A stretch of 64,000 nucleotides of DNA from Brasilonema sp. UFV-L1 (GCF_012912105.1 NZ_QMEA01000011.1:1-64000); one strand, 5' to 3'. Shown: positions 45,424 through 55,139, numbered from the stretch's first letter. Notes: a model not told the origin generated them from the letters alone. Translations and numbers: made by a program.

Positions 45424-45789
45424 TCAATTATTTGTGTTTAAATCATCTAATCTCTGAGCTAATTTTTTAAGTGTCTTATCATCAATCGTCTCACCTATTA
45501 AAAGAATGCGTTCCTCATTACGCCCAATAACAATAATAATTACCACTTTTTCAATTCTTTTCCCAGACTGTCCTTTTTTATACTCCTCATACCACTTGCG
45601 AATTTGTTCGGCTATCGCAATACCTCCACCAATAATTCCAACAATCGCCGCGACTGTTGACAATATTGTCTCTCTTTCAGGTTCTTCTGTTACCTTATAG
45701 CCTCCGGGTATTATTTCCGGAATTGCTAAAAGAGCTTCTGTTGCATCAATTGCGTCCTCTCCCTCAATCACTAACCGAATTTCTGTCAT
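45424..45789 (-). CDS. EACC1-like small partner of CHAT systems
   Basis: A 121-aa protein. An N-terminal beta-alpha-beta unit (TEIRLVIEGEDAIDATEALLAIPEI) is followed by a hydrophobic Gly-rich helix (ILSTVAAIVGIIGGGIAIAEQI), a basic IRKWYEEYKKGQSGKRIEK and a final beta-rich part (KVVIIIVIGRNEERILLI). This matches my memory of the effector-associated constant component (EACC1) proteins, which accompany CHAT, caspase or trypsin effectors with NTPases in bacterial conflict systems. The hydrophobic helix may insert in membranes. It lies upstream of the CHAT gene on the same strand, about 0.7 kb apart. Assignment is by pattern only. Confidence 0.7.
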   Translation of the reverse strand: MTEIRLVIEGEDAIDATEALLAIPEIIPGGYKVTEEPERETILSTVAAIVGIIGGGIAIAEQIRKWYEEYKKGQSGKRIEKVVIIIVIGRNEERILLIGETIDDKTLKKLAQRLDDLNTNN

Positions 45790-45848
45790 TGCTTTACCTG
45801 CTCATCATAGGAAAGTTTCAAATTTAGTTTCACATAGTTTCAGAGTAG

Positions 45849-45902
45849 TGCGATAGCCGTTCGCGTAGCGTTCCGCAGGAAAGGCTTAAGCTCTGCTTAT
45901 CG
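45849..45902. repeat. Palindromic element with GCGAT/ATCGC ends (intergenic)
   Basis: It starts GCGATAGCCGTTCGCGTAGCG and ends GCTTATCGC, the same terminal layout as the intragenic elements at 25902 and 38741. It lies between the EACC1-like gene and the DUF4142 gene (the gap 45790-46138 holds no gene). Confidence 0.75.
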
Positions 45903-46042
45903 CCACTGACATGAATACTCGGCTCAATCGTTTCATGTACAATTGCTCGAGGCGCGCTACTCTGATGAGCGATGCTCCCAAAGAGAGCCATTTCATGATC
46001 ATTATTTTTTGTTCTTTGATATTAGGTGTACTATACCATTGG

Positions 46043-46064
46043 GTCACATTTCATAGCATGTGAC
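46043..46064. promoter_or_regulatory. Operator-like palindrome upstream of the DUF4142 gene
   Basis: Perfect inverted repeat GTCACAT-N8-ATGTGAC, 75 bases before the ATG. The arm order is opposite to that of a CRP site (TGTGA-N6-TCACA), so another regulator or an RNA hairpin is more likely. Confidence 0.5.
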
Positions 46065-46138
46065 ACGACTGGGTACAGAATGTGAGATGTACAAAAAGTC
46101 AATTGTTGAAGTCCTTAATAATACAAGTTAAGGTGACT

Positions 46139-46744
46139 ATGCTTTCCCAAAAAAAATTGCTCTATATAGGAGTTGCTTGTATAAGTAGTATAAGTAGTGT
46201 TTTAATCGGTAGTTGCTTTAATAGTCCTACTCAGTTTATCCTTGCCCAGACGAATAGTGCCTGTGGAAACACCAAAATTGCTCCAGAAACTACAAATTCT
46301 GGTTCTTCACTAAGTGCTCCAGACAAAGAATTCATGACTAAAGTGGCGCGAAGTAACAGAATAGGGATTGCAACAAGTGACCTTGCACTCCAAAAGTCTG
46401 TAAATCAAACAGTGACACACTTTGCAAAGCAAATGAAGCGAGACTATGAAGATTGGAAGAAACAGCTGGAGAAAATAGCAAGGAATAAACGTTTTAATTT
46501 ACCAAAAGATTTTGGTCCAGATAACGAATCCTTCTTGAAAACACTGAAGTCGCTTGATGATGATAAAAAATTTAACCGAGCATATATGCGAGTGCAGGTT
46601 CAAATTCATTCCAACATTCAGAGTGAGTTTCAAAACTATTGTCAACAAGGACAAGACCAAGCTTTGAAAGGATTTGCAGAGAAAATCTTACCAGTTGTTG
46701 AGAAAAATCGACAAGACGCTGGAAGAAAAGGAAAACAGTTTTAA
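46139..46744 (+). CDS. DUF4142 exported protein
   Basis: A 201-aa exported protein. The signal sequence LLYIGVACISSISSVLIGSC could end in a lipobox (IGSC), making it a lipoprotein. The mature part is the four-helix, ferritin-like DUF4142 domain: LSAPDKEFMTKVARSNRIGIATSDLALQKSVNQTVTHFAKQMKRDYEDWKKQLEKIA, then FNRAYMRVQVQIHSNIQSEFQNY. The function is unknown. I chose the ATG at 46139 (AAGGTG a few bases upstream), not the earlier GTG at 46082. It is the last gene before the right copy of the 118-bp repeat. Confidence 0.88.
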   Translation: MLSQKKLLYIGVACISSISSVLIGSCFNSPTQFILAQTNSACGNTKIAPETTNSGSSLSAPDKEFMTKVARSNRIGIATSDLALQKSVNQTVTHFAKQMKRDYEDWKKQLEKIARNKRFNLPKDFGPDNESFLKTLKSLDDDKKFNRAYMRVQVQIHSNIQSEFQNYCQQGQDQALKGFAEKILPVVEKNRQDAGRKGKQF

Positions 46745-46817
46745 GGAATCACCAAAAGTGTTTCCAGCATGAAAGTTAGATTTTTCTACTCCTACAATGG
46801 AGAGTTAACTGTTTGAG

Positions 46818-46935
46818 AGAACCGGAGGATGTTGCTAACGCGGTTGCATTCCTAGTCAGTGATGAGGCGGCTTATGTGACTGGACATACACTTCACGCCA
46901 CAGGTGGGTTGGCTTAAGTTAAGAAATAACTCGAG
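46818..46935. repeat. 118-bp direct repeat, right copy
   Basis: A near-exact copy of 40168-40285, the end of the SDR gene with its TAA context. It is not attached to any SDR 5' part and ends eight bases before the monooxygenase ATG; its last bases (CGAG) form part of the ribosome site of that gene. Confidence 0.97.
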
Positions 46936-46942
46936 GTTGGAA

Positions 46943-47248
46943 ATGAAGTCTCCGATTGTGCTAATTAATGTCTTTTCAGTTCCTCAAGGCAAAGAAAACG
47001 AATTTGCCAGTATGTGGACTGAGGCGCTTGAGTTGATCAAAAATGAACCAGGTTTCATTGATGCAAAACTGCATCGAAGTCTTGATCCAAATGCCCAGTT
47101 TCAATTTGTTAACGTTGCTCATTGGGAGAATCAAGAGGCTTGGAAAACAGCATTCGATAAGCTACAGCTTCAAGAACTGACCAAACAAGTCTCTTTTGAG
47201 CAAATTCCTGCTCTCTACAAAGTTGAAGTGCATCTTGAGAAAGAATAA
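46943..47248 (+). CDS. Antibiotic biosynthesis monooxygenase (ABM) domain protein
   Basis: A 101-aa protein with the ABM/dimeric ferredoxin-like fold: [62 protein letters not shown]. Such proteins oxygenate small aromatics or degrade haem; the substrate is unknown. I placed the start at ATG 46943 after GAGG, instead of a GTG at 46904 inside the repeat. Its upstream DNA is the end of an SDR gene, so SDR and ABM were probably adjacent in an operon before the 6.65-kb segment intervened. pdxA starts two bases after its stop. Confidence 0.88.
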   Translation: MKSPIVLINVFSVPQGKENEFASMWTEALELIKNEPGFIDAKLHRSLDPNAQFQFVNVAHWENQEAWKTAFDKLQLQELTKQVSFEQIPALYKVEVHLEKE

Positions 47249-47249
47249 T

Positions 47250-48362
47250 ATGCCGACAATCCACAAATTACATGAAAAAGATATAATATCAGTGCAAAGC
47301 CGCCCACGCTTGGCATTGACACTCGGAGACCCAGCAGGAATTGGACCAGAAGTTATTTTAAAAGCTTTAGCCGACCCGGAAATAAGCAAAAGTTGTGATG
47401 TGACAATAGTGGGTAGCCGGGATTTACTAGTAGAGATTTTTACGAAACTAAAGTTAGCCAAAGATTCTCAGCCTTTAGCAAATCCAGCAGAGTTATCAAT
47501 TCTTGATGTGTCTTTAGACAAGCACACACAGGATGAAATTCTGATTGGGACGGGTAATGCAGCAAGTGGTGCGGCTAGCTTTGCTTATATGGAAACAGCG
47601 ATCGCCCAAACACTCGCAAATCAATTTGATGGTATCGTCACAGGTCCAATTGCCAAATCAGCATGGAAGGCAGCAGGATATAATTATCCAGGTCAAACAG
47701 AACTTTTGGCCCAAAAGTCGGGTGCAAAACGTGTAGGAATGTTGTTTGTTGCGCGATCGCCCCACACTCACTGGACACTTTGTACTCTGCTTGCTAGCAC
47801 ACATATTCCATTAAGTCAAGTACCAAAAGTATTAACACCGCAGCTGATGACAGAAAAACTTGACTTACTGGTGGAGTGTTTAGAGAAAGATTTTGGTTTA
47901 GAAAGAGCGAGGATTGCGATCGCTGGTTTAAATCCCCACAGCGGCGAACAAGGACAACTCGGACACGAAGAACAAGATTGGTTAATTCCGTGGATTGAGC
48001 AAGAACGTAAAAACCGCCCAAATTTACAGCTAGATGGTCCCATTCCACCAGATACAATGTGGGTTAAACCAGGTCAAGCTTGGTATGGTAACATTGACCC
48101 GTCACAAGCAGCAGATGCCTACCTTGCACTGTACCATGACCAAGGTTTGATACCCGTGAAGTTGATGGCATTTGATAGAGCAGTCAATACTTCTATTGGT
48201 CTTCCTTTCGTGCGGACTTCACCGGATCATGGGACAGCCTTTGATATTGCGGGTAAAGGAATCGCTGATGCTACGAGTATGAAAGCAGCAATAGAGTTAG
48301 CAGCACAGTTGGTATCTCAGAGGAAAAAAGTGGAGAACACAAAGACACCATCACGGATATAG
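47250..48362 (+). CDS. pdxA: 4-hydroxythreonine-4-phosphate dehydrogenase
   Basis: Vitamin B6 pathway enzyme that oxidises 4-phosphohydroxy-threonine with NAD(P). Motifs: [75 protein letters not shown] and [20 protein letters not shown] (metal-binding His residues). The ATG at 47250 gives 370 aa; an upstream frame to 47196 overlaps the monooxygenase gene. It is translationally coupled to the ABM gene (two bases apart). The 3' end overlaps the convergent ABC ATPase gene by 12 bases. Confidence 0.95.
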   Translation: MPTIHKLHEKDIISVQSRPRLALTLGDPAGIGPEVILKALADPEISKSCDVTIVGSRDLLVEIFTKLKLAKDSQPLANPAELSILDVSLDKHTQDEILIGTGNAASGAASFAYMETAIAQTLANQFDGIVTGPIAKSAWKAAGYNYPGQTELLAQKSGAKRVGMLFVARSPHTHWTLCTLLASTHIPLSQVPKVLTPQLMTEKLDLLVECLEKDFGLERARIAIAGLNPHSGEQGQLGHEEQDWLIPWIEQERKNRPNLQLDGPIPPDTMWVKPGQAWYGNIDPSQAADAYLALYHDQGLIPVKLMAFDRAVNTSIGLPFVRTSPDHGTAFDIAGKGIADATSMKAAIELAAQLVSQRKKVENTKTPSRI

Positions 48363-49535
48363 TCTATCTCCAGTCGCGGAATCAAACACAAACAACTGAT
48401 CTAAATCTAATTCTAGAGAAAGGCGTTCGCCTCTTTGGGGCACAAAAGCGTCATCGCTTGAATGAAGGCGTACATCTGCACCAGTCTGAATATTAAGTAT
48501 GACTCCCGAATTTGGTAAACCTGCACGAATCAAGGTTTCTCGTCCCAAAGGTTCCACCACCTTCACCTCAACGAGCAACTCTCCCAACTGCTGCTGTGTG
48601 TGTTCTCTGTCTTGGAAAGCTTTGAGCGAAGGAAACCTCCGCTCAGACTTTGGGCTGCGCCTGGGCGATTCATTTAAATAAATATTCTCCGGACGAATTC
48701 CCAAATCAAATCCTTGTCCGGCTGTCGGGCGTAGTTTCTCTTGTATAACAAGAGGACAAGGTAACACCTGACCACTCACATCAAAACTATGATCCATGAA
48801 CTTGGCAGGTAAAATATTCATTGGAGGATTTCCCAAAAAAGTTGCTACCATGCGGTTAGCTGGTTGGGAATAAATATTTTGTGGTTCGCCGATTTGTTGA
48901 ATGTGTCCCCGGTTGAGCACGACAATTTTATCAGCCAAAGTCATAGCTTCAACTTGGTCGTGGGTAACGTAGATAGTCGTAATTCCCAAGTCCTGATGGA
49001 GCTGTTTTAACTCTGCGCGGGTGTCATCTCGCAACTGAGCATCTAAATTAGATAAAGGCTCATCCAGCAAAAAGACTTGTGGTTGACGGGCGATCGCTCT
49101 TCCCAATGCAACCCGCTGCTGTTGTCCACCAGAAAGCTGTTTGGGTTTGCGTTCTAAAAGATGTTCCAAACAAAGCGATCGCGCTACTGTCATCAGTCTT
49201 TCTTGAATCACTTTAGGATCTACTTTTCGCATCTGCAACCCAAAAGCAATGTTTTGCGCCACGCTCATGTGAGGATACAAAGCATAATTTTGAAATACCA
49301 TTGCCACATCCCGTTGTCGGGCTGGGATATGATTAACTTGTTTATCCCCGATATAAAGTTTACCAGAGGTGGCAGTTTCCAAACCAGCGATGGTTCGCAA
49401 AATGGTAGACTTACCACAACCAGAAGGTCCCACCAGCACCCAAAACTCACCATCAGGAATTTCAAAAGTAATATCCTCAATAGCGGTAACGTTATTAAAT
49501 CTACGCTTAATGCTGTCCAGACGAACGTTTGCCAT
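48351..49535 (-). CDS. MalK/UgpC-type sugar ABC transporter ATPase
   Basis: ATPase of a carbohydrate (CUT1-type) importer, 394 aa. Walker [20 protein letters not shown]-loop [14 protein letters not shown], signature [17 protein letters not shown], Walker [17 protein letters not shown] and the switch TTIYVTHDQ are intact. A C-terminal OB-type regulatory domain follows from about 240. No permease or binding protein gene is adjacent, so this is probably a shared ATPase used by several importers. A repeat (about 48621-48668) adds a basic [13 protein letters not shown] stretch in the regulatory domain near residue 290. Confidence 0.92.
   Translation of the reverse strand: MANVRLDSIKRRFNNVTAIEDITFEIPDGEFWVLVGPSGCGKSTILRTIAGLETATSGKLYIGDKQVNHIPARQRDVAMVFQNYALYPHMSVAQNIAFGLQMRKVDPKVIQERLMTVARSLCLEHLLERKPKQLSGGQQQRVALGRAIARQPQVFLLDEPLSNLDAQLRDDTRAELKQLHQDLGITTIYVTHDQVEAMTLADKIVVLNRGHIQQIGEPQNIYSQPANRMVATFLGNPPMNILPAKFMDHSFDVSGQVLPCPLVIQEKLRPTAGQGFDLGIRPENIYLNESPRRSPKSERRFPSLKAFQDREHTQQQLGELLVEVKVVEPLGRETLIRAGLPNSGVILNIQTGADVRLHSSDDAFVPQRGERLSLELDLDQLFVFDSATGDRLYP
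48621..48668. repeat. Palindromic repeat inside the sugar ATPase gene
   Basis: GAGCG-AAGGAAACCTC-CGCTC palindrome followed by GGGCTGCGCCTGGGCGATTC. It is read in frame and falls in a loop of the regulatory domain. The HIP1 reconstruction test is not clean here. Confidence 0.6.
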
Positions 49536-49600
49536 TTTGAGATTTTATCCTTTGTTTTTTATCCTTATATCCTTTGTAACTAAAAACTAAGGATCCATAA

Positions 49601-50311
49601 CTAATTCCAGGCAGGGTGAGAGAGTAAAGAAGCAATCACTCGCACTCCACGCAGTTGGTTAGATAGAGGTAGATGACCTCTAGGAGCGCTCAGATTCCAG
49701 GTAAACTCGTTAGGATAACGCGTCCAGTTATTACCTTTTTTCCAACCAATTTTTTCCCAAAGATTCTCCCAGTTTTTACCCAGGCTCAACCAAATTTCTC
49801 GTTGTACAGAAAAACCAAACTTTCCCTCTGAGTGGACTAGCCACAGAGTATTGATAGTCTTTAAGTCAGTTGCTGGGAAGCTTTCTACCTCAGTAAAATA
49901 CAACCATTTTCTTTGCACCGCTGTTGTTCCAGCGAGTTCACACATTTTTTGTAAAGTCATGTGATCAGCTGCTTGGAAGTCACAAGCTGCAAGCAATTGT
50001 TGCACACGACTGTAATCAATACCACAATCTGATTTTAGAGGTACGATCCCAGAAGGGAAATAAGCTTGCAAAAATTCTTTTGCTTTGGGTGAATCAGAGT
50101 TATAAAGAGCCTGGTATACTTTACCATCCACCCAGTTTGCCGGATTTTTTTTACGTTCAAATAAAAATTCCATGAGGACATCCAAGCCCATATCTCCCAA
50201 GTTTGCTAACTGTGGGATAACCTGCTGTTGGGTGCCAACAGATCCAGAGACTAACGGTTGGCGGAGGGAGTCGATGTTATGAGTGCCTGATACAATCAAT
50301 GGGTCTGTCAT
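49601..50311 (-). CDS. gun4: GUN4 domain protein (Mg-chelatase regulator)
   Basis: A porphyrin-binding activator of magnesium chelatase in chlorophyll synthesis. The C-terminal GUN4 domain shows DYSRVQQLLAACDFQAADHMTLQKMCELAG, FPATDLKTINTLWLVHSEGKFGFSVQREIWLSLG and LSAPRGHLPLSNQLRG. The N-terminal helical part (PQLANLGDMGLDVLMEFLF) is present, as in the full-length GUN4 type. I prefer the ATG at 50311 (236 aa, the usual length); the frame stays open to 50452. It is soluble or peripherally thylakoid-bound, and divergent from icd. Confidence 0.9.
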   Translation of the reverse strand: MTDPLIVSGTHNIDSLRQPLVSGSVGTQQQVIPQLANLGDMGLDVLMEFLFERKKNPANWVDGKVYQALYNSDSPKAKEFLQAYFPSGIVPLKSDCGIDYSRVQQLLAACDFQAADHMTLQKMCELAGTTAVQRKWLYFTEVESFPATDLKTINTLWLVHSEGKFGFSVQREIWLSLGKNWENLWEKIGWKKGNNWTRYPNEFTWNLSAPRGHLPLSNQLRGVRVIASLLSHPAWN

Positions 50312-50738
50312 GCCATTACTCGTAGAATGCAATTGGTGAACAAGCGATTGGCTATCAGGTTTTGTGGATGGGTGTTGCACTGATAGCGAAGAGTAGTTTA
50401 CAGGAAATCGCAAAGAATGCCCACTCATTACTTTACTTTTGTTATCCGTCACTCAAGACTCAGGAGAGTCTTCACGAATAAGTTCACAATTCATTTGGGT
50501 TTGCTATATATTCAAAGAGTATACTAATAAAGCGTGCGAGCTATCAGATAGCGGCGGTTTAGAGAGATCCCACGCACCTGTGCCCGCCATGCTCCCCAGG
50601 GGAAAGGAAAACTCTGCGCCTCATAGACCTTATACATCTATCAAAAAAATTCGCGCTTCCTTCCAAACATGATTTTTCCTCCTTTGAGTTTATAGCCCAA
50701 AGGACACTATGTTGCAGCGTAGCCATCAGGAGTGTTCG
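50312..50738. other. Divergent gun4-icd intergenic region
   Basis: It should contain both promoters. A 13-bp palindrome GCTATC-A-GATAGC lies at 50540-50552. I searched for a GTA-N8-TAC NtcA box, expected for some cyanobacterial icd genes, and found none. Confidence 0.45.
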
Positions 50739-52160
50739 ATGTACGATAAAATTACCCCGCCCACAACAGGAACAAAAATCACCTTTAAGAATGGGGAACC
50801 AATTGTTCCTGACAACCCAATTATCCCTTTTATTCGAGGTGATGGTACGGGGATCGATATTTGGCCCGCGACTGTAAAAGTTCTTGATGCTGCGGTAGAA
50901 ACGGCGTACAAGGGCAAGCGGCAGATAAGTTGGTTTAAGATTTATGCCGGAGATGAAGCTTGTGAATTATACGGAACATATCAGTATTTACCTCAAGACA
51001 CTCTCACGGCAATTAAGGAGTATGGTGTTGCGATTAAAGGACCATTAACAACCCCCGTTGGAGGTGGAATACGGTCTCTTAATGTTGCACTGCGGCAAAT
51101 TTTTGACCTATATGCCTGCGTACGTCCTTGCCGCTACTATGCAGGAACACCTTCACCTCATAAAAATCCAGAGAAACTTGATGTCATTGTTTACCGGGAA
51201 AATACGGAAGATATTTACTTGGGTATTGAGTGGCGACAAGGTAACGAAATAGGCGATCGCCTAATTTCCATCCTCAACAACGAACTCATTCCCGCCACAC
51301 CGGAACACGGAAACAAAAGAATTCCTCTAGATTCAGGCATTGGCATTAAACCCATCAGCAAAAAGGGTTCCCAGCGCTTAGTACGACGTGCTATCAAACA
51401 CGCCTTGCAACTCCCCAAGAATAAGCAAATGGTGACTTTGGTGCATAAAGGTAACATCATGAAGTACACTGAAGGCGCTTTCCGTGATTGGGGTTACGAG
51501 TTGGCAACAAGCGAGTTTCGCAATGAGACGATTACCGAAAGAGAATGTTGGATTTTGAGTAACAAGGAGAGTAACCCCAATATCTCCCTAGAAGAGAACG
51601 CTCAATTGATTGATCCTGGCTTTAACGCCCTGACCACAGAAAAGCAGAGCTTTATTGTCAAGGAAGTTGAAACAGTTCTTAACTCAATTTGGGAAACTCA
51701 CGGTCATGGCAAGTGGAAAGATAAGATAATGGTCAATGACCGCATTGCCGATAGTATTTTCCAACAAATTCAAACTCGACCAGATGAGTATTCGATTCTG
51801 GCAACAATGAACTTGAATGGTGATTACTTGTCGGATGCAGCAGCTGCTATTGTTGGCGGACTGGGAATGGGACCTGGGGCTAATATTGGTGATCAATGTG
51901 CCATTTTTGAAGCCACTCACGGTACAGCACCCAAACATGCAGGATTAGACAAAATAAATCCTGGTTCCGTGATATTATCTGGTGTAATGATGCTAGAGTA
52001 TCTCGGTTGGCAAGAAGCGGCTGATTTGATTAAGAAAGGTTTAGGTGATGCGATCGCGAACCGTCAAGTGACTTATGACTTGGCGCGGTTGCTAGAACCT
52101 CCAGTCGCACCTTTAAAGTGTTCTGAATTTGCTGAGGCAATCATTAAACATTTCAATTAG
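50739..52160 (+). CDS. icd: NADP-dependent isocitrate dehydrogenase
   Basis: Makes 2-oxoglutarate, the nitrogen-status signal and carbon skeleton for ammonium uptake. Motifs: [17 protein letters not shown], the substrate-site serine in [64 protein letters not shown] and [25 protein letters not shown] set the start at ATG 50739, after AGGAG at a six-base spacing, giving 473 aa, the usual cyanobacterial length. It is cytosolic and monocistronic, with a terminator-like hairpin about 95 bp downstream. Confidence 0.96.
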   Translation: MYDKITPPTTGTKITFKNGEPIVPDNPIIPFIRGDGTGIDIWPATVKVLDAAVETAYKGKRQISWFKIYAGDEACELYGTYQYLPQDTLTAIKEYGVAIKGPLTTPVGGGIRSLNVALRQIFDLYACVRPCRYYAGTPSPHKNPEKLDVIVYRENTEDIYLGIEWRQGNEIGDRLISILNNELIPATPEHGNKRIPLDSGIGIKPISKKGSQRLVRRAIKHALQLPKNKQMVTLVHKGNIMKYTEGAFRDWGYELATSEFRNETITERECWILSNKESNPNISLEENAQLIDPGFNALTTEKQSFIVKEVETVLNSIWETHGHGKWKDKIMVNDRIADSIFQQIQTRPDEYSILATMNLNGDYLSDAAAAIVGGLGMGPGANIGDQCAIFEATHGTAPKHAGLDKINPGSVILSGVMMLEYLGWQEAADLIKKGLGDAIANRQVTYDLARLLEPPVAPLKCSEFAEAIIKHFN

Positions 52161-52254
52161 TGCAATACCTTCGCCAAAATGTCCTAACTCTAGAAGAATG
52201 GACAACAGTGTCTATTGGACTTTTCAGAAAATGGCGAAGGCTTGTAAAGTCTAG

Positions 52255-52286
52255 AAACCGGGTTTCGCAAAAGTCACCCGGTTTTT
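52255..52286 (+). terminator. Terminator-like hairpin after icd
   Basis: Stem AAACCGGGT / ACCCGGTTT with a 12-base loop, followed by TT. The same CCCGGTTT core recurs at 10456 and near 52444, so it may belong to a repeat family used as terminators. Confidence 0.6.
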
Positions 52287-52752
52287 GATTACCTGTCAAA
52301 ACTTGTGTAGTCGAGTACTAGTAGAGGCAAATCTAAAAAACTTGTGACCAGAGGAAATTGCTGATATCTTGCACCGGGGTCAAACTAGCAGGTTTGTTGA
52401 GAATAACGACACAAGCCTTACCTTAATTTTCCGCCTCAGTGACCCGGTTTTTTTGGTCTTGTTGAGAATTTTGCATTCCGGTCAGGTAGGGTGTTTTCCC
52501 TGGTTCATTTAGCATGACTTCTGGCTCCTTAAAGTTTTAATTAAGAAGATTGTGATTAAAATTTTGATTCCAAAAAGTAGGGTAAAATTTTCCCTGTCTT
52601 GTGTTTTTTCTCTGATATGTATTATAACAGCATCTAAAAATATACATTTCATGACTGATGTATATTCAGCCAAAAATGTTGTTTGAATGCTGTCAAGAAT
52701 TATAAACATTCAATCATGGGTCATATTCAGTGCGTCATCGTAAATCTAAACT
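52287..52752. other. Intergenic region before the polysaccharide cluster
   Basis: No supported gene. A second GACCCGGTTTTTTTGG lies at 52440-52455. The rest is AT-rich and should hold the promoter of the glycosyltransferase cluster. Confidence 0.45.
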
Positions 52753-53721
52753 ATGAAAGTATCCATCATCATATCTAACTATAACTATGCTCGATATCTA
52801 CCATCAGCTATTGAATCTGTCATAGCTCAGACTTATAAAAACACTGAAATTATTGTTGTGGATGACGGTTCCAAGGACGATAGCTGTCAAGTTCTTTTAC
52901 AACTTTCACAGAAATACCCAAATAAAATCAAGGCAATATTCCAAGTCAATCAAGGACAAGGTGCTGCCTTCAACACAGGGTTTGGGGCAGCGAGTGGAGA
53001 TATTATTGCTTTCTTGGATGCAGATGATGTTTGGAAGCCCAACAAATTGCAGCGAATTATAGAGATATTCCAAAATTCAGACGTAGTGGGCGTTATGCAT
53101 TTTTTGGAAAATATTGATAGCAATGGCAAACCGATCAAAGGTTCCATTGTCGGAAAGTCACTTGATGATGATCTGGCAAGAATCATCGTAGAGACAGGTA
53201 ATGCTTGGTGTTTCCCACCGACCTCTGGACTTGCCTACCGTCGTGATGCACTCCAAAAAGTGTTTCCTATAGATTCTGTGAAATGGCGGTTGTGTGTAGA
53301 TGGTTGCCTCATATACTGTACAGCGTTTTTGGGCAAGATTAAAACACTGGATGAAGTTTTGGGAAGTTACCGCATTCATGGTGCAAACCACTACGTCAAA
53401 CAGCAGATAGAAATAACCACACAAGTAGCAAAATCGCAAGCAGGAATTGAGATGACCAACCAATGCATCAACGAGTATTTGGAAAGCATCAATCATCCGT
53501 ACAGAGTGGACTTATCGCGCAACCTCCAGTACCAACGCACGAATTATTACACACGTGGCAAATGGAATATCAAAGATGCGTTGGCTATATCAAATTTGAT
53601 ACTAAGGTGGCGTTTCTACAATCAGCAAGAACAAATTTATTATTTCACTCGGTTCTGGATGAAAAATATACAATTGCTTTTCCGTCAAAACTCTGATACA
53701 AAAACTTTAAAACCCTCTTGA
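52753..53721 (+). CDS. Glycosyltransferase family 2 protein
   Basis: A 322-aa GT-A fold glycosyltransferase, first gene of the polysaccharide cluster. VSIIISNYNYARYLPSAIESVIAQTYKNTEIIVVDDGS is the nucleotide-sugar start, with the DXD-type IAFLDADDVWKP near residue 89 and a later LCVDGCLIYCTAFLG. There is no membrane segment, so it is probably peripheral on the cytosolic face of the inner membrane. The donor and acceptor sugars cannot be read. Its stop overlaps the TTG alternative start of the next gene, so the first two genes are tightly linked. Confidence 0.9.
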   Translation: MKVSIIISNYNYARYLPSAIESVIAQTYKNTEIIVVDDGSKDDSCQVLLQLSQKYPNKIKAIFQVNQGQGAAFNTGFGAASGDIIAFLDADDVWKPNKLQRIIEIFQNSDVVGVMHFLENIDSNGKPIKGSIVGKSLDDDLARIIVETGNAWCFPPTSGLAYRRDALQKVFPIDSVKWRLCVDGCLIYCTAFLGKIKTLDEVLGSYRIHGANHYVKQQIEITTQVAKSQAGIEMTNQCINEYLESINHPYRVDLSRNLQYQRTNYYTRGKWNIKDALAISNLILRWRFYNQQEQIYYFTRFWMKNIQLLFRQNSDTKTLKPS

Positions 53722-53729
53722 AGTTTTTT

Positions 53730-54773
53730 ATGCATCAACCACATCCTCATCGTCCCGTAATTCCACCCGTTCCAGAAGGAGTAACACGTCCACTCTGGTC
53801 TGTGATGATTCCAACTTACAATTGTGCTGAATATCTGCGCCAAACACTAGCTAGTGTTTTAGCGCAAGATCTAGGACCTAAGGTCATGCAAATCACCATA
53901 GTTGATGATTGTTCTACGCAGGATGATCCAGCAGCCGTTGTCGAAGAACTAGGAAGGGGGCGTGTGGAGTTTTACCGGCAGCCAAAGAATGTGGGTGCTA
54001 CTAAAAACTTTCAAACTTGCTTAGAACTTGCTCGTGGGAAGTTAATTCATCAGCTACATGGCGACGATTATGTACATGATGGCTTTTATCAAAAAATGCA
54101 AAAAGCTTTCAGCGATTACCCGGAAATCGGTGCAGCCTTTTGTCGCAACATTTTTATAGATGAACATGGCAATCTGCAACATTATTCCGATCTTGAGTTA
54201 CCTGAAAGTGGAGTATTACCCGGAAAGTGGTTGGAGCAAATTGTTGGCGTTTGTCGTATCCAAACACCTGCAATTGTAGTACGGCGCGAAGTGTATGAAA
54301 AGCTAGGAGGATTTGACCACCGCTTTTCACTTGGTGGTGAAGACTGGGAAATGTGGGTAAGAATTGCTGCTAACTACCCCATGTGGTATGAAGTTGAACC
54401 CTTAGCTGTGTATCGCTTACATTCACAATCTCTGACTAGAAGGAATGTGGTGAACGGTGTTTATATTGAACAACTGTACAAAGCTATAACTGTTTTTCAA
54501 TCGTATCTACCCAAAACGTTTCCCAGTAAAATTCTCAAGCAAGCAAAGCGCAATTGTGCGTTCTTTGCTCTTGAAACCGCAGACAAATTACTCGCCAAAG
54601 GTGATATACCAAAAGCACTGTCTCAAATTCATACAGCATTGAGGTATAGCCGCTCCTTTAGAGTTATCAGGTCAGCTGCTCGCATTATTCTATTATATCG
54701 GACACTATGGCTGTTGCGAACCGCAGTTGAAATGATGCTCAAAATCAATAAATTCTTGCGTAATCTGCGCTGA
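53730..54773 (+). CDS. Glycosyltransferase family 2 protein
   Basis: A GT2-type enzyme of 347 aa. LWSVMIPTYNCAEYLRQTLASVLAQDL opens the domain, QITIVDDCSTQDDPA follows, and the DXD-type motif is QLHGDDYVHDGF near residue 110. Later FSLGGEDWEMWVRIA is the usual acidic acceptor-site block. I prefer the ATG at 53730; a TTG at 53718 would add four residues. It is eight bases from the preceding stop and is probably co-transcribed. Confidence 0.9.
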   Translation: MHQPHPHRPVIPPVPEGVTRPLWSVMIPTYNCAEYLRQTLASVLAQDLGPKVMQITIVDDCSTQDDPAAVVEELGRGRVEFYRQPKNVGATKNFQTCLELARGKLIHQLHGDDYVHDGFYQKMQKAFSDYPEIGAAFCRNIFIDEHGNLQHYSDLELPESGVLPGKWLEQIVGVCRIQTPAIVVRREVYEKLGGFDHRFSLGGEDWEMWVRIAANYPMWYEVEPLAVYRLHSQSLTRRNVVNGVYIEQLYKAITVFQSYLPKTFPSKILKQAKRNCAFFALETADKLLAKGDIPKALSQIHTALRYSRSFRVIRSAARIILLYRTLWLLRTAVEMMLKINKFLRNLR

Positions 54774-55139
54774 CCGATATGAATTTATAATTTGAAAAGG
54801 ATAATGTCAGTTAAGTAGAACTCTTGTTCTAAATGCAAAGTTGTTAAATAAACCTCTTGCAAAAATCTTTGACAGTACAATAAGAAATTTTTGAATTGTA
54901 TAAGCAAAGAGCCTGTGTTCCATCATGAGTACGTCTCATTAATATAGAAGACAGATTTTTAGAAATTTTGAATGGTACTACGAATCGATTTTTGCCAGAG
55001 TTTTTTTGTTTGCGATCGCTATAGTTTTGCTTCAATCAGCTCTCAAATGTATTACAGTTCTAAATCATAAGCCCTACGTGACGCACTCGCGTTCGTGAGA
55101 TTGACTCCATATTTACGTTGAACCAAAAATAGTAACCCT
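54774..55139. other. Gap between glycosyltransferase genes
   Basis: 366 bp, AT-rich. A minus-strand frame at 54844-55035 has no ribosome site and no similarity I recognise. A CGACGCACTCGCG-like GC stretch near 55080 is the only unusual piece. An internal promoter is possible. Confidence 0.4.

Noticed and set aside
40286-46817. Integrase or transposase explaining the bracketed segment
   Set aside because: No frame in the segment resembles a tyrosine/serine recombinase or DDE transposase.
50453-50738. NtcA box for icd
   Set aside because: I looked for GTA-N8-TAC and did not find a convincing site.
52509-52709. 66-codon minus-strand frame
   Set aside because: AT-rich chance frame in a promoter region; no ribosome site.
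54844-55035. 63-codon minus-strand frame between glycosyltransferase genes
   Set aside because: Opposite to the cluster, no ribosome site and no similarity.
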